Shown here in pieces: positions 30,289-40,577 of a stretch of DNA of 64,000 nucleotides (the first letter of the stretch is position 1; each line of letters starts with the position of its first letter). A model generated the notes under the pieces. It did not search any database, was not told the DNA's origin, and was given only the letters and a program-made list of their open reading frames with translations. The DNA is taken from positions 8,080,404 to 8,144,403 of the forward strand of contig WNKI01000002.1 of the NCBI GenBank assembly GCA_015350385.1, in the 5' to 3' direction. The stretch comes from Aculops lycopersici (lineage: Eukaryota > Arthropoda > Arachnida > Trombidiformes > Eriophyidae). The position numbers and the translations under genes are program-made.

Positions 30289-31578
30289 ATGGAAGTTGAT
30301 CCAGGCGAGGAGCTACTCAGAAATCTTCTGAGAGAAAAGAATGTACCCAGCAATTCGACATGGAAACGTGCCATTCAACTTATGGAGTCAGATCCGAGAT
30401 TTGAATCTGTCAGATCCCTACCAAATAGAAAATTCTTATTCAGCGAATATAAAGAAGTCAAAGCTAGAGTTGAAAGAGAGGAGCAGAAACTTAAAGCCAA
30501 GAGAGCACGTGAAAACTTGGAAAACTTCCTAAACAATGATCCAAGAGTGACATCCTCTTCAAGGTATAGGCAAGCATGTGATGACTTCGGATCGCTTGAA
30601 GTTTGGAGAGCTGTACCTGACGAGGAACGACAGGAAATATTCAAGGATGTGATAATAGAGATCAAGAATCGTGAGCTTGAGGAGGCAACTGGGATGCAAA
30701 AACGTAACAGAGAAATCTTACGGGATATTCTAGATTCGATACCTGATATCAATGCTCAAACAACTTGGCTCAAAGCACAAGAGTATTTAGCACACAATGA
30801 AGTATTCACAAAAGACCCCCACCTGCCGTCGATGGCAAAATTAGACGCACTTGAAGTATTTATCGAGTATATAGTACAGCTAGAAGATGAGGAAAGAGAT
30901 GAACGTAGACGTGAGAAGAAAGAGAAGGCTAAACGACAGAGGGAAAATAGATTTGCCTTTGTAAGATACTTGGATGAATTGCACACTGCTGGTGTTTTGA
31001 CATCCATATCCAAGTGGCAAAACCTCCACCAAGTTATTTCGGCTGATCCCCGTTACTTAGCTTTAGTATCCCAGCCATTATCAGGCTCAACACCCTTAGA
31101 TTTATTTAAATTTTATGTCGAGGATCTCAAGGCAAGATACGAGGACGAAAAACAGATCATTAACAAAATTTTGGAGGAGCGAAATTTCGTCATAACCGTG
31201 GACACTACATTTGTAGACTTCGTCAACTTTGTTTCGGAGGACGAACGGAGTGCAAGTTTTGATGGTGGCAATCTCAAGATGATTTTTGAGAGATTGTCAG
31301 AGCGAGAGAGGGAAAAAGAGAGACATCGATTGAGACAAATCATGAAGGAAAAGAGAAAATTGGAGCATGGTTTGTATACTGTTCTAGCCAAACATTTGGA
31401 CGTCGACGATGTCGATACTCTCGATTGGCAAACTGTTAGGCCATTGATTTGTGAAGAACCTGCATTCAGGGCAATAGAGAAAGAGGAAGAACGAATTGAA
31501 ATATTCCAGGGCTATCTAAACCTACTAAATGACACTTGTCTCCATCATCACAAGAAGCCTAAGAATCAGTGTGCATGA
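30289..31578 (+). CDS. PRPF40 homologue, FF domains only (U1 snRNP-associated splicing factor)
   Basis: 429 residues in one exon. Six consecutive FF-type repeats align with PRPF40A: LLREKNVPSNSTWKRA near residue 14, SSSRYRQACDDFGSLEVW near 90, ILRDILDSIPDINAQTTW near 143, FVRYLDELHTAGVLTSISKW near 225, LDLFKFYVEDLKARYEDEK near 265, and a final block ending in CLHHHKK. Prp40 bridges U1 snRNP at the 5' splice site to SF1/BBP and U2AF at the branch site. The two N-terminal WW domains that bind proline-rich SF1 and polymerase II are absent: the ORF starts just before FF1, with an in-frame stop at 30205-30207. Either a WW-coding exon lies upstream, or the protein has lost them. AATAAA at 31613-31618. 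Confidence 0.85.
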   Translation: MEVDPGEELLRNLLREKNVPSNSTWKRAIQLMESDPRFESVRSLPNRKFLFSEYKEVKARVEREEQKLKAKRARENLENFLNNDPRVTSSSRYRQACDDFGSLEVWRAVPDEERQEIFKDVIIEIKNRELEEATGMQKRNREILRDILDSIPDINAQTTWLKAQEYLAHNEVFTKDPHLPSMAKLDALEVFIEYIVQLEDEERDERRREKKEKAKRQRENRFAFVRYLDELHTAGVLTSISKWQNLHQVISADPRYLALVSQPLSGSTPLDLFKFYVEDLKARYEDEKQIINKILEERNFVITVDTTFVDFVNFVSEDERSASFDGGNLKMIFERLSEREREKERHRLRQIMKEKRKLEHGLYTVLAKHLDVDDVDTLDWQTVRPLICEEPAFRAIEKEEERIEIFQGYLNLLNDTCLHHHKKPKNQCA

Positions 31579-32485
31579 CGTAAACACTTATTGTCTAATC
31601 AGCAGCAATAAGAATAAATTTTCGCATCGTTGCACTAGAATAACTTCCTATGTGCAGTATAGTTTCTCAGATTACCATTTTTCGTCGCATTAATGATTAC
31701 CGATTAATGCAGTTGAGTAGCTAAATAAGTTGACTTAAGCCACAACAAAATCCACCTGGAGGCAGCAATAATAATTGGGTGCAAAAATTTAGAGATTTGT
31801 GACGAGTCAACACCGCAAGAACGACGACGACACTTGAGAGACTGCCGCTGCCGCCATAAGTCGCCGCATGCTGTAAGTTTGCTAAAATCCCGCGGCCATC
31901 TTGTATTTTGCTGTATGCCCGAGACGGAGGCAGAAAATACAAATGGAATGATTTTATTTATTGGATCAGATGCAACAATACACTAGTTGACTCCTGATTT
32001 GCGGATCGATCCAATGAGCATCCAGGCGCTAATTTTGAATTAGAGTAAGAGTCTACATGTGATTTCGTGAAAAATATTAACTTTGGAGAAAAAAAATCGC
32101 AAAAACTCAGACAATTTCCCCTACGAAACACGAGTAAAAAAGTCCAAATTAAGTTTTGCGACGGACCTGCGCGAAGATTCGCAAAATAAAAGTAAACGAC
32201 TGTATTCACCATTCAAATGACCAGTCATTATTATATCCTTAACCTCTGCGATTATTGTCATCTCATATTTACATGAAGATTGCAATACATTACACCCTAT
32301 CAAAGTTTCTTCGATTGCTCAGGCGTCGAAGAGATTATCCTAGATTGACTATAGCTGTAACAACCAATAACATCCATAAACATCATAAACTTATTATTTA
32401 GTGTATCATTATTATAATACTTAGTCTATCAATCAAATACACATTACTTACAAAAATCAGATCATTACAACTCATCATATTCACC
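31579..32485. other. Spacer between the PRPF40-like and LUC7-RBM25 genes
   Basis: About 0.9 kb, AT-rich, with no supported ORF. It contains the 3' end of the PRPF40-like gene and the promoter/5' UTR of the fusion gene. Confidence 0.5.
31613..31618 (+). terminator. Polyadenylation signal of the PRPF40-like gene
   Basis: AATAAA 35 bases after the stop codon. Confidence 0.6.
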
Positions 32486-34507
32486 ATGTCGGCCACCGAA
32501 CAAATGCGAGCTATGCTAGATAGCTTCATGGGTACCAGAAGAGATGGTAGCGATTCCAAGAGGCAGCATCTAAATTTCACCGACTCAAGAGTGTGTCGTG
32601 CTTTTCTCCTAGATTGCTGTCCACATGATATATTCTCATCAACTAAATTAGAACTTGGCGAGTGCTCCAAAGTCCACGATCCAGCATTGAGAGCTGATTA
32701 TCTGATTGCCAACAAATCAGAGGATTACATGTATGAGGTATCGGCTTTAGAAAGACTCCAAGCATTTGTTAATGATGCTGACAGGAAGACAGATTACCTT
32801 AAGAGAAAATTAGCAGAGACGCAGAAAGAATTCACCGAGGAAGAGACAAACAAATTAAATAGAGTTCACGAATTGACAGAGAAACTAGGAGAAAAGTTGG
32901 CTCAAATCGACAAAGCCGAGGCTGATGGCGAACCCCAGGAGGTTAAACAAAAGCTTATACATGAATCAGAGCGAATTAAGAGGGAGCGTGTAAACGCCGA
33001 GGCCGAGTATAAGCTAGTTTCAAGGCCAGCCTCTAGTCATCAACATCAAAATCTCAAGGTTTGTGATGTATGCTCGGCGTACCTTGGCATCAACGATAAC
33101 GACAGTAGACTGGCCGACCATTTTGGTGGCAAGTTGCATTTAGGCTTCATTACAGTTAGGGAGAAGCTTGAAGAACTTAAGAAGATTGTTGCAGATAAAA
33201 GAGGATCCGTTCCAAGAGATTACGACCGCGAGAGGGGCAAGAGTCGAGATTACGACAGAGGTTACCGAAGTCGTGATTATGATCGTGATAGATACAGGGA
33301 CAGAGATCGTGAAAGAGAGCGAGAGAGAGAACGGGATCGGGATAGATATCCGAGGGATAGTAGATACCATGATAGAGATATGTATCGCGAGCGAGAACGT
33401 GATCGAAGCAGAAGCAGCGAATATTATGACAATAGCCGGGGAAGCAGTAGCCGATATTACAGCAGCAGAGACTACTACCGAAACGATAGAGATAGCCGTC
33501 CAAGAGACCGATACAGAGACGATCGAGTATATGACCGACATGACTCAGGCTCAAGAAGCGGTCGTCAAGGCAGAAGTGGTAGCGCCTTGTTAAATGAACG
33601 TATTGATGGTAGAGAACAAGAAGGTGAAATCGAATACCAAAAACGACTACGTGAATGGGAAAGGCGCGAGTCAGAGAAGTTGAGGAAGTACGCAATACGT
33701 GAGGCCGAAGAGCGAGACAAGCTACGGCTTGAGGAGCAAGAATCTAAAAAGTTGAAAGAATTCCTAGAGGACTACAAAGATGATCGAGACGACATTAGGT
33801 ACTACAGAGGTAGTGCTCTAGCTCGACGTCTCGCTGATCGCCGTAAGGAGATAGAAATAGACGAAGCGGATAGGCAGGAAGAGAAGATTGAGCTCGAGAT
33901 GCTCAGCAAATACGCCGCTGCCAAATCTAGTCCAGAGCCTATAAAATGTGCAAATGATGCTCCAGATGATACGCCACGAGATGACCCAATCGATTCACCT
34001 GAGGTAGCATCAAATCATACAAATCACAATCAGGAAACGACCACCACCTCGACAACTACTACCACTACCATCTCAAATCATATCGTACCTACTACAACTA
34101 TTCCAACAACATTGGCCCAAGATCAGTCCCAAAACAAACCGACCGAAAAGCCCGAGGGCTCATCCTCCGAAGATAAGAAGAAGCAAGTCGAGGAGTTGAT
34201 TCGACGCATACCTACAGATAAAGACGAATTGTTTGCCAGAAAGCTGGACTGGACACTTCTTGACCAAAATCTCATGGAAAAGCGCATTAGACCATGGGTA
34301 TCCCGAAAAATTGTAGAGTATATGGGTGAGCAAGAGGTAGATCTAATCAACTTTGTTTGCACCCAGTTGAATGCTCATGTCGAGGGCAATGCAATGCTAA
34401 GAGAACTTGCCGTTTTGTTGGATGACGAGGCCGAAAAGTTTGTTGTTCACATGTGGCGACTGCTAATCTTCGAGCTCGAAGCCAAGAAACTAGGACTTAG
34501 AAAATGA
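32486..34507 (+). CDS. LUC7-RBM25 fusion splicing factor
   Basis: One 673-residue frame with two parental parts. Residues 1-240 are a full LUC7-like region: zinc finger 1 (Cys37, Cys45, Cys60, His64; LLDCCPHDIF, GECSKVHDPALRADY), coiled coil, and zinc finger 2 (Cys193, Cys196, His212, His218; VCDVCSAYLG, ADHFGGKLHLGF). Residues 243-365 are Arg/Asp/Glu/Ser repeats. Residues 383-470 match RBM25 (EYQKRLREWERRE, KEFLEDYKDDRDD, YYRGSALARRL). After a Thr/Ser-rich linker, residues about 565-673 are the RBM25 PWI domain (IRPWVSRKIVEYMGE through FVVHMWRLLIFELEAKKLGL). The RBM25 RRM is missing, replaced by LUC7. Luc7 tunes U1 snRNP choice of 5' splice sites, and RBM25 acts through Luc7-like protein in mammals, so the fusion joins known partners. 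AATAAA at 34527-34532. Confidence 0.92.
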   Translation: MSATEQMRAMLDSFMGTRRDGSDSKRQHLNFTDSRVCRAFLLDCCPHDIFSSTKLELGECSKVHDPALRADYLIANKSEDYMYEVSALERLQAFVNDADRKTDYLKRKLAETQKEFTEEETNKLNRVHELTEKLGEKLAQIDKAEADGEPQEVKQKLIHESERIKRERVNAEAEYKLVSRPASSHQHQNLKVCDVCSAYLGINDNDSRLADHFGGKLHLGFITVREKLEELKKIVADKRGSVPRDYDRERGKSRDYDRGYRSRDYDRDRYRDRDRERERERERDRDRYPRDSRYHDRDMYRERERDRSRSSEYYDNSRGSSSRYYSSRDYYRNDRDSRPRDRYRDDRVYDRHDSGSRSGRQGRSGSALLNERIDGREQEGEIEYQKRLREWERRESEKLRKYAIREAEERDKLRLEEQESKKLKEFLEDYKDDRDDIRYYRGSALARRLADRRKEIEIDEADRQEEKIELEMLSKYAAAKSSPEPIKCANDAPDDTPRDDPIDSPEVASNHTNHNQETTTTSTTTTTTISNHIVPTTTIPTTLAQDQSQNKPTEKPEGSSSEDKKKQVEELIRRIPTDKDELFARKLDWTLLDQNLMEKRIRPWVSRKIVEYMGEQEVDLINFVCTQLNAHVEGNAMLRELAVLLDDEAEKFVVHMWRLLIFELEAKKLGLRK

Positions 34508-34526
34508 AGATATAACAAATTCAGCT

Positions 34527-34532
34527 AATAAA
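34527..34532 (+). terminator. Polyadenylation signal of the LUC7-RBM25 gene
   Basis: AATAAA 20 bases after the stop codon. Confidence 0.6.
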
Positions 34533-34727
34533 TCATGTTATTTTATACACAACAAAAGTCTCTGTTGGCTTAAAATCATTTTGAACCTCGAACTCGTCTC
34601 GGTGATACGCGCTAATCTTGATCTGAATGTAGAGGGCTGTAGCTAGTTGGATGGAGTCACCATTCCTTTCGAATTTATTTTGTTTGAGGCGCTTGCCTGA
34701 ATACGTATATATCATTCCACGGAACTC
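34533..34727 (-). other. Exon-like open frame of unknown identity
   Basis: About 64 codons open on the minus strand between the LUC7-RBM25 stop and the TMEM268 3' end. Composition is balanced and protein-like (GMIYTYSGKRLKQNKF, LYIQIKISAYHRDEF), without repeats, and it ends at a stop by 34533. It does not begin with ATG at its left boundary; an internal Met is 5 residues in. It could be a terminal exon or a decayed gene. I recognise no family. Confidence 0.25.
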
Positions 34728-34793
34728 CAATGTACAATTACAACGAGCATAGGGCTGTTATTTTCGATGGGATTTACAAAGCGATAAGTGCGT

Positions 34794-34799
34794 TTTATT
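34794..34799 (-). terminator. Polyadenylation signal of TMEM268
   Basis: TTTATT on the plus strand, about 60 bases past the TMEM268 stop on the minus strand. Confidence 0.5.
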
Positions 34800-34858
34800 T
34801 GTGGGTTAGATGCATAATATTACAATTATCTCATTTGCCTTGTTGTCATGCTGTTAGA

Positions 34859-37800
34859 CTAACACATCTTCAAAATATGATTGGTTGGCTTGATCTCTTG
34901 TCGATGGTTCTTCTTGTTGTTGGCGCCAAGGAAGAAAAAGCTCTCTGTTTGAGCGAAAAATCGTTTGCCCTCGCCGCTTTGCGGCCGAGAGTTGCCTTGC
35001 GAGGAACTTTGCCGACTAGTTTCACCTGGATTATTTGGATGGTTTTGATCACATAAATAGGGAAAGTATCCATTAGGTGCCTCATAGAGGAGTCCCGAGA
35101 AGATTGACTTATCGAGACCTTGGAGTTCGTCCCCATTGAGCTCCAATAGTAGGCGTAACTTTTTGACTAGATCGTCACTCCGTCCAATGGCATCGCCGTC
35201 GATCTCTAAACTCAGGTGGTTGGTATTCGTGGAATGGCACTTTCTCTCTCTACTTGAATCGCTAGCTTGACTATCGCTACTTTCGTCGGCTGATGTACTG
35301 TTTAAGCTACCAAAAGTATTCCGCGTGATCGAGGAATCAACTCGTGCTTCAACTTCCGGCTTAGTTCGGCTCTCACTTTCTGTCATAGAAATCATGAAGT
35401 TATCAGTCAAATCTCGCTGGCTTAGGAGTTTACTTAAACTAGGCACAGGTGTTGGCCTACCCGTGGTTCCGTTGTGTTGTTTAGTACCATTAATTGTTAA
35501 TTTGGTCGCCTTCATGTTGGCATAAGAGTTCCTCGTGGTAACTGGCTTCTTGTTGCCGGTTGTTCTCTGAGCTCCAACTTGATTCCTGAAATGTTCCTCA
35601 ATGAATTGGCACAAACACTTGCCGGTGCTCAGGTGTCTCGGTTCCGAGTGGTCGTCGGTGAACATGAGTTTTCGTTTGTCGAAATATGAGATCCAACGTT
35701 GACTGTACCTAAGAACAATCTTCTTAGCTAGCTGCTGTTGAATGGTTTGAAGGTTCGGAGGTGAGCGGGTTAGTCGACCACTAGAGACTAGTAGAGGAAG
35801 TGTTCATTCATAGCATAATTTCTAAACTCGACTTACAGATTGCGCAAATGCTATCACATTCGACTCGGCCAAAGGGATTCCGAGTTTTGGGTAGTCCAGC
35901 TGGCGCCGGTTGGTCTTTTGGTTGTCATTTGCGTGGCCCGCTTGGCAGTCAGCGCGAATGATAGATTCAATGTGTTCCTATGAGGGGAAAGCTCGATAGT
36001 TAGAGGGTGAAATTGGATACCTTTGAGAAAGAGAGAGAGAGAGACGCGATTGATTTGACGTTGCAATTTAACTTACACGGCATGTGGAGGTGTCAAAGTA
36101 GAGTAGTGGCACCATGAGGTTGCTGCCAGACCAAAAGCTGGCTGCGTTGAGTACACCAAGCATTAGGTTATGGTTCATGAAAAAGCCGTTCGCTTGGGCC
36201 ACGGAACTTTCCAGCATCTGATCGAGCTAAAATTGAAATCACGTCACGGTTGTCAATAGATTATTATCGTTCAATTTTTCGATCAAGTTGTTGTAGTAAT
36301 TGTCGGTGATAAAGAGTAAGCGTCAGTACGGTTGTTGATACCCTTACGAGTGAATGACGTTAACGTCGAGCTTCAATTAGATTGAGCTTGTCGCTCAATT
36401 AGCTAGATTAATCGCGCACCCGAACTCTTTGTCGTTGTCGGTGCTGTTGTTGCACTTACCTTTTGTCTGAGTCGCAACGCCAACCAAGTGCCCACTAGCT
36501 GAAGCGCAAGCCAGATACCGCAGGCGCCGGCGATAACGGGAGGCGCCAGATGCGTTAGCGCAATCGGAACTGAAATGCAAATGGCGGTGGTGAGCAGCAC
36601 CCAAGCCACTTGGGCGCGTCCGTAGAGCAACAGGTGGAGTTGGTATCTGACGTCGCTCGTTAGGGAGCTCAGCGCGCTGTCATAGTCGGCGGGCTTGAGC
36701 TGCGGTGGCATTGAGTTGGATAGTTTCTGGAGTTAGATGATTGTTTTGTGCTTTTTGTTGTGGCCATACAGTCGCTATAGACGCGGGTAGCTCGGCAATC
36801 TGCTAACTGCGCTTTTAGATCCGACGTCGCGTCATCGCTAGCGCGCGATACGGCGACCTTGTGCTGCGGCTTTTATCTCACATAACCAACAGCATTAATC
36901 TACTTACGTTTACCTGCAGTCTCGCCAGTTGCTCGGGCATTGCAAACCTTAGTCGAGATGCGCTCGAATTCTTGTTGCTATTTTCTCGACGACCAATGGC
37001 TAGTCGTGCAAGTAGACGACCACTTGCTGCTGGTCGCGAGCAAAGAGGACCGGCCAACTCTCGGTGGCATCGTCGGAGGTCGGCGATCACTGTATTATTT
37101 GGTAGACTTCTGGGCGCCAACAAAGTAGCCAAGTGGCCATCGCTCATGGCGGCTGCCTCTTCCGGCTCAACGCTCACTCTATCCGAACTCTCATCTGCCG
37201 CCCAGTCCGCCAGCTGGGGGCGCCGGTGCTCTGGTTGCTCGCACACTCTAGCGCCCTTGCCTCTCGGTGTCACCCCCTCGGCGTTGCTCGCAACTCTAAC
37301 CTCAATCTTGGCTTGTTGTTTCTTCGCTACCACTCTAGACGAGAGGCCAAAGATCGCATCGCTTGCCGCTGAACCCAGAGCTTTAATGTCGCTTGTACTG
37401 CTTCTTCTCCTTCTCCTCCTCCTTCTTCTTTCACTTTCTGTTTCGAAACTGCTAGCTCGCTCAACTAGCGGCGCACACCTGTTATTAGCTAACCTCTCGC
37501 TCACCTCTAGTTCGTTACACTTCTTCTGGTCGCTCAACTTTGTGGGATGATGGCTGAGATTTGTAGCCTGAGCCTTGTAACTAGGATTTGTACTTGTTGT
37601 TGTTGCTGCTGTTGCTGCTGCTGCTTTGCTTGCAATTGCTGATGCATCTCTGACTGGCGCCGCTTCTGTTGTTACTTCTGCTAGTCCCTTTTCTGCCGCT
37701 GTTGCTGCTGGTGTTCCCGTGTCATAATCGCGGTCTCGACAGCGCGACTCGTCAGCGGCGCCACTTGAAACGTCGCTCTCGTTAACCGAGGAACTCGGCA

Positions 37801-38248
37801 AACTCAGACTCGAGGCTCGATGATTGTTGTTTGCGCGATTGTCTACCCAAATGCTCGTTGCAACTCGCGGCTGCCACCGCCGCCGCTCGCCACGGTGGTG
37901 CAGTTGTCGAGCTCGCTGACAAGTGGCGCACTTGTTGGTGTTGGTTGGCGTCGCTCGCTTGCGCTGATCTAGCCATGTGTAAGTGAAGCACCACATATCG
38001 ACACTAGTACCGAAATCAACATTCAGACTCGAGCTTGATGCTTGGAGTTCCATAAAATTTTCAGCTTTAATTGAGCCGAGCAGCTGGTTGCCCTGGAGCA
38101 CTGAGTAATCTACACTGTTGTGCCTTGTTGTAGCCGAGCTGTCTTTTGGGCTAAAGCTCCACGAGCTGCCTCTAATACTGAGGCTGTCTAAACTTGAGCT
38201 CAAATTGATGTGCGCCCAACTTGGCGCCGGCTGACCGAGAGATCGCAT
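34859..38248 (-). CDS. TMEM268: TMEM268 homologue, five coding exons with a long N-terminal extension
   Basis: I reconstruct a spliced 915-residue protein. Exons run 38248-36908 (447 codons), 36699-36460 (80), 36226-36077 (50), 35977-35837 (47) and 35734-34859 (291 plus stop). All junctions are phase 0, with GTAAGT donors at the four 5' splice sites and AG acceptors. Joined exons align with TMEM268 through FAMPEQLARLQ, LKPADYDSAL, two membrane segments in exon 2 (AQVAWVLLTTAICISVPIAL and ...WLALQLVGTWLAL), LMLGVLNAASFW, LLYFDTSTC, and QLAKKIVLRYSQRW...CLCQFIEEHF. Human TMEM268 is about 340 residues; the excess is an Ala/Ser/Arg-rich, apparently disordered N-terminal region (including a run of nine arginines) and a Ser/Asn-rich tail. 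The start ATG is uncertain: an exon-2 ATG at 36711 could give a short form without exon 1. Function is poorly known. Confidence 0.8.
36031..36044. repeat. Short (GA)n run inside a TMEM268 intron
   Basis: On the sense (minus) strand this is a CT tract in the intron before exon 4. The sense-strand sequence then continues to the acceptor at 35978-35979. Confidence 0.7.
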
Positions 38249-39644
38249 CGCGAGATAGTTGGGCCGCAACCTCGAGCCTCTCAAAGTTGTTTCTGGTCTT
38301 GGGGAGACAAACAAGCGTTTTGTTTGTTCGGGTTTCCTCGTCGTCGTCTTGGTCGTGGTTGTTGGTGTTGGTGTTGCTTATGTGTATATTTTGTTGCTCT
38401 TATTGTGTGTCCTGCTCTTGTTCTAGCTAAACACTAGCGGCTGCTGCTGCTGCTTCTATGCTGCTCCTTAGCTCGACTGGCGTCGCCTTGGTCTTGTCGC
38501 CCGGAGGTTGCGTGATGATGTTAAGGTTGAGGTTGAGTTGGTGGTTGAGACGGCTGCAGCAGCAGCCAAGGCGCCCCATCGACTCGCTCGGCTGCCGTTG
38601 CGCAACCGACTTACGAGGAGACCGACGGGGATGTCACGGCCCCGCCCACCAGCCGCAAGTCGGACTATCGTCGGGCAGATCCACCACTCCACTTCACTCT
38701 ACTCCCTTCCACTTTACTACACTTGGCTCGTCGCGACTCACAAGTTGCGACTCGAACTTTCGCCCCCGGAAAGGAGATCGGCATTAGTCTACATACATTA
38801 TGCAAGCTTTGAGCTCGTTGCCTATGCAACAACGCCGCGCTCACTAGCTATTCAAGTTCACAGGTCGAGGCAACAGGTTGTCACCTGTCGTTAGGGCTAG
38901 GCGCGAACACAATCGTTCTGCACGCAACACCAGTCAACGAGAAAACTTGGTTGTCAAATGGAATTGTACGCGCGCTGAACCACAACCACCACGACTGCTA
39001 ATGCGACGTCAAGCCAACCACTAAGCGCCATATCCGAGAATTATTCGGTGGTTGCTGTCGTCGTCGTCGTCGTCATGTTTTTAGCGAGCCTTTGTTTTAT
39101 TATAATGTCACAATGTCACAATCACAACAAGTGGCGCTCGTTTGTCTCCGCAATCAAGCGACTCTCCGTCAGCCACTTTACCACCGACTCGTCGATCCAA
39201 AAATAATCGAGGCAATTGGAGCCGACAGGTTGAGCAGCTTTGCTCGACTTGTAGGCCACCCAGTTGCTCTTTATCGGGTAAACTTCACAGCTCCTTTAGT
39301 TTCTCGCTGCGATACCAATTATAATGATTCCACTGACCCCAATTGGCCTCGCGCTTGATACTCGCTGGCATGAGTCTAGAATCTCACTAACTCTATCCGG
39401 TTCGCAATGTCACCCAATGTCTCAAATAGATCTATATCCAGCATGTTAGTATAACTTTACTTTATAATCATCGTTTTTCGAGTTGATCTTGCTTCCTTTG
39501 CAATAGCATTGTTGGCGACTCTCGCCCATAGCCAGCGCCCATCATTAGGATTGTTCTGTCGATCACCTGTAGGTTTGTGAGCATCTTTTACTTAGTGCTT
39601 TTTAGGAATTATCCTGAGCCAAAGGGTCGGTAACAATCGACTAT
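38249..39644. other. Upstream region of TMEM268
   Basis: GC-rich sequence with overlapping low-complexity frames on both strands, probably the TMEM268 5' UTR and promoter. A (CGT)n run occurs at 39058-39074. No independent gene is supported. Confidence 0.5.
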
Positions 39645-40028
39645 TCAACTCAATAAGTATTTCATCGATGTTTCGTGGATGATTTGTGTATCACAGGGGC
39701 AAAACAACCATGCGCACTTCGGCCTGATGCCTCGGATTGACCCGGGGTACACCCCTGCCATATAGATTCCAAGCGATACGTGACTTTCACTTCTTTTTGG
39801 CCTAACAGGCTTGCAACCTGTTATCTTCGCTTTTGCATCGCCAAGATAATAAATCTTCTCGTTAGTAGTTTCAACGGAAAACAGTGTGTCGAATATACAA
39901 TCATCAACTTGAAGCATCCTGCTACATGAGCACGCATTGATCGCGTTATCAGAAAGTTCTAAAAGATTGAAGATGAAGGGTTGTTTCTCTCTTGTGGTAA
40001 GAATGAAAGTTTCCACGCCGGAACGATA
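39645..40028 (-). pseudogene. Cysteine-containing open frame, possible exon or gene remnant
   Basis: About 128 codons open on the minus strand between stops, with protein-like composition and nine cysteines (NACSCSR, VDDCIF, ITGCKPVRP, KCAWLFCPC). No ATG lies near its 5' end; the first in-frame Met is internal (RMLQVDDC), and no clear acceptor was found at the upstream boundary. The surrounding 39.4-40.5 kb is more AT-rich and lacks the repeats typical of neighbouring spacers. It may be one exon of an unrecognised secreted protein or a decaying gene. Family unknown. Confidence 0.25.
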
Positions 40029-40577
40029 AATGGTTACTTCTCAATCCTGTCAAGATGTAGGGAATCGAGCTAGCGGGATACAACATGGCAGTCAATCTTG
40101 CGATGCAAGACCTTGTTCACGAATGTAAGAAAAGCACTCCGATGTTTGGGATTTGCCCAACGTCAAAATCTTGCCTCTATCCTCGAGTGGAGGATAAATT
40201 CAGATGAAACAATAAAGTCAAGGATAACTCTCAAAATTTGAGCATATTCCATAATCTCAGTGATTCGGATTAGTGGAACGTTGATATGGTTTTCAACATA
40301 TCCGATTCGATGACGCATCTGATTGCTCATCCGTGATCAGTAGACTAGGTCTCTGAAACTGGGAGTATATCAGGCTCAGATAAAAGATTAGATTATATTA
40401 TTCAGAATAATTATCTCAATTTGTTGAACATTGCTGCTCTTTTTCCTGATCATCATGATCAAACAGCTGACATAATTTTTAGTTTGTTTTGTGTGAGGCG
40501 CTTTCTCAACCACGTGCACATCATTCTACAAAACTCCAACGATCGAAACAGTATTGGATCGAAATCAATTCCTCATA
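40029..40577. other. Spacer upstream of TRIT1
   Basis: No supported ORF. It contains the TRIT1 promoter; the sequence CACGTG at 40511-40516 is a canonical E-box. Confidence 0.4.

Noticed and set aside
33140..33695. Frames of 130-170 codons on both strands inside the LUC7-RBM25 gene
   Set aside because: Shadow frames of the Arg/Asp/Glu repeat coding region; Ile/Val/Ser- or His/Tyr-biased, with no domain.
32486..34507. LUC7-RBM25 join as a simple sequencing or assembly artefact
   Set aside because: The frame runs continuously through the junction with no shift and a poly(A) signal follows. The join lies in repetitive sequence, so the possibility stays testable but is not favoured.
36861..37550. 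229-codon plus-strand frame
   Set aside because: Exact antisense of the Arg/Ser/Ala-rich first exon of TMEM268. Its Leu/Ser-rich composition is what the complement of that exon gives.
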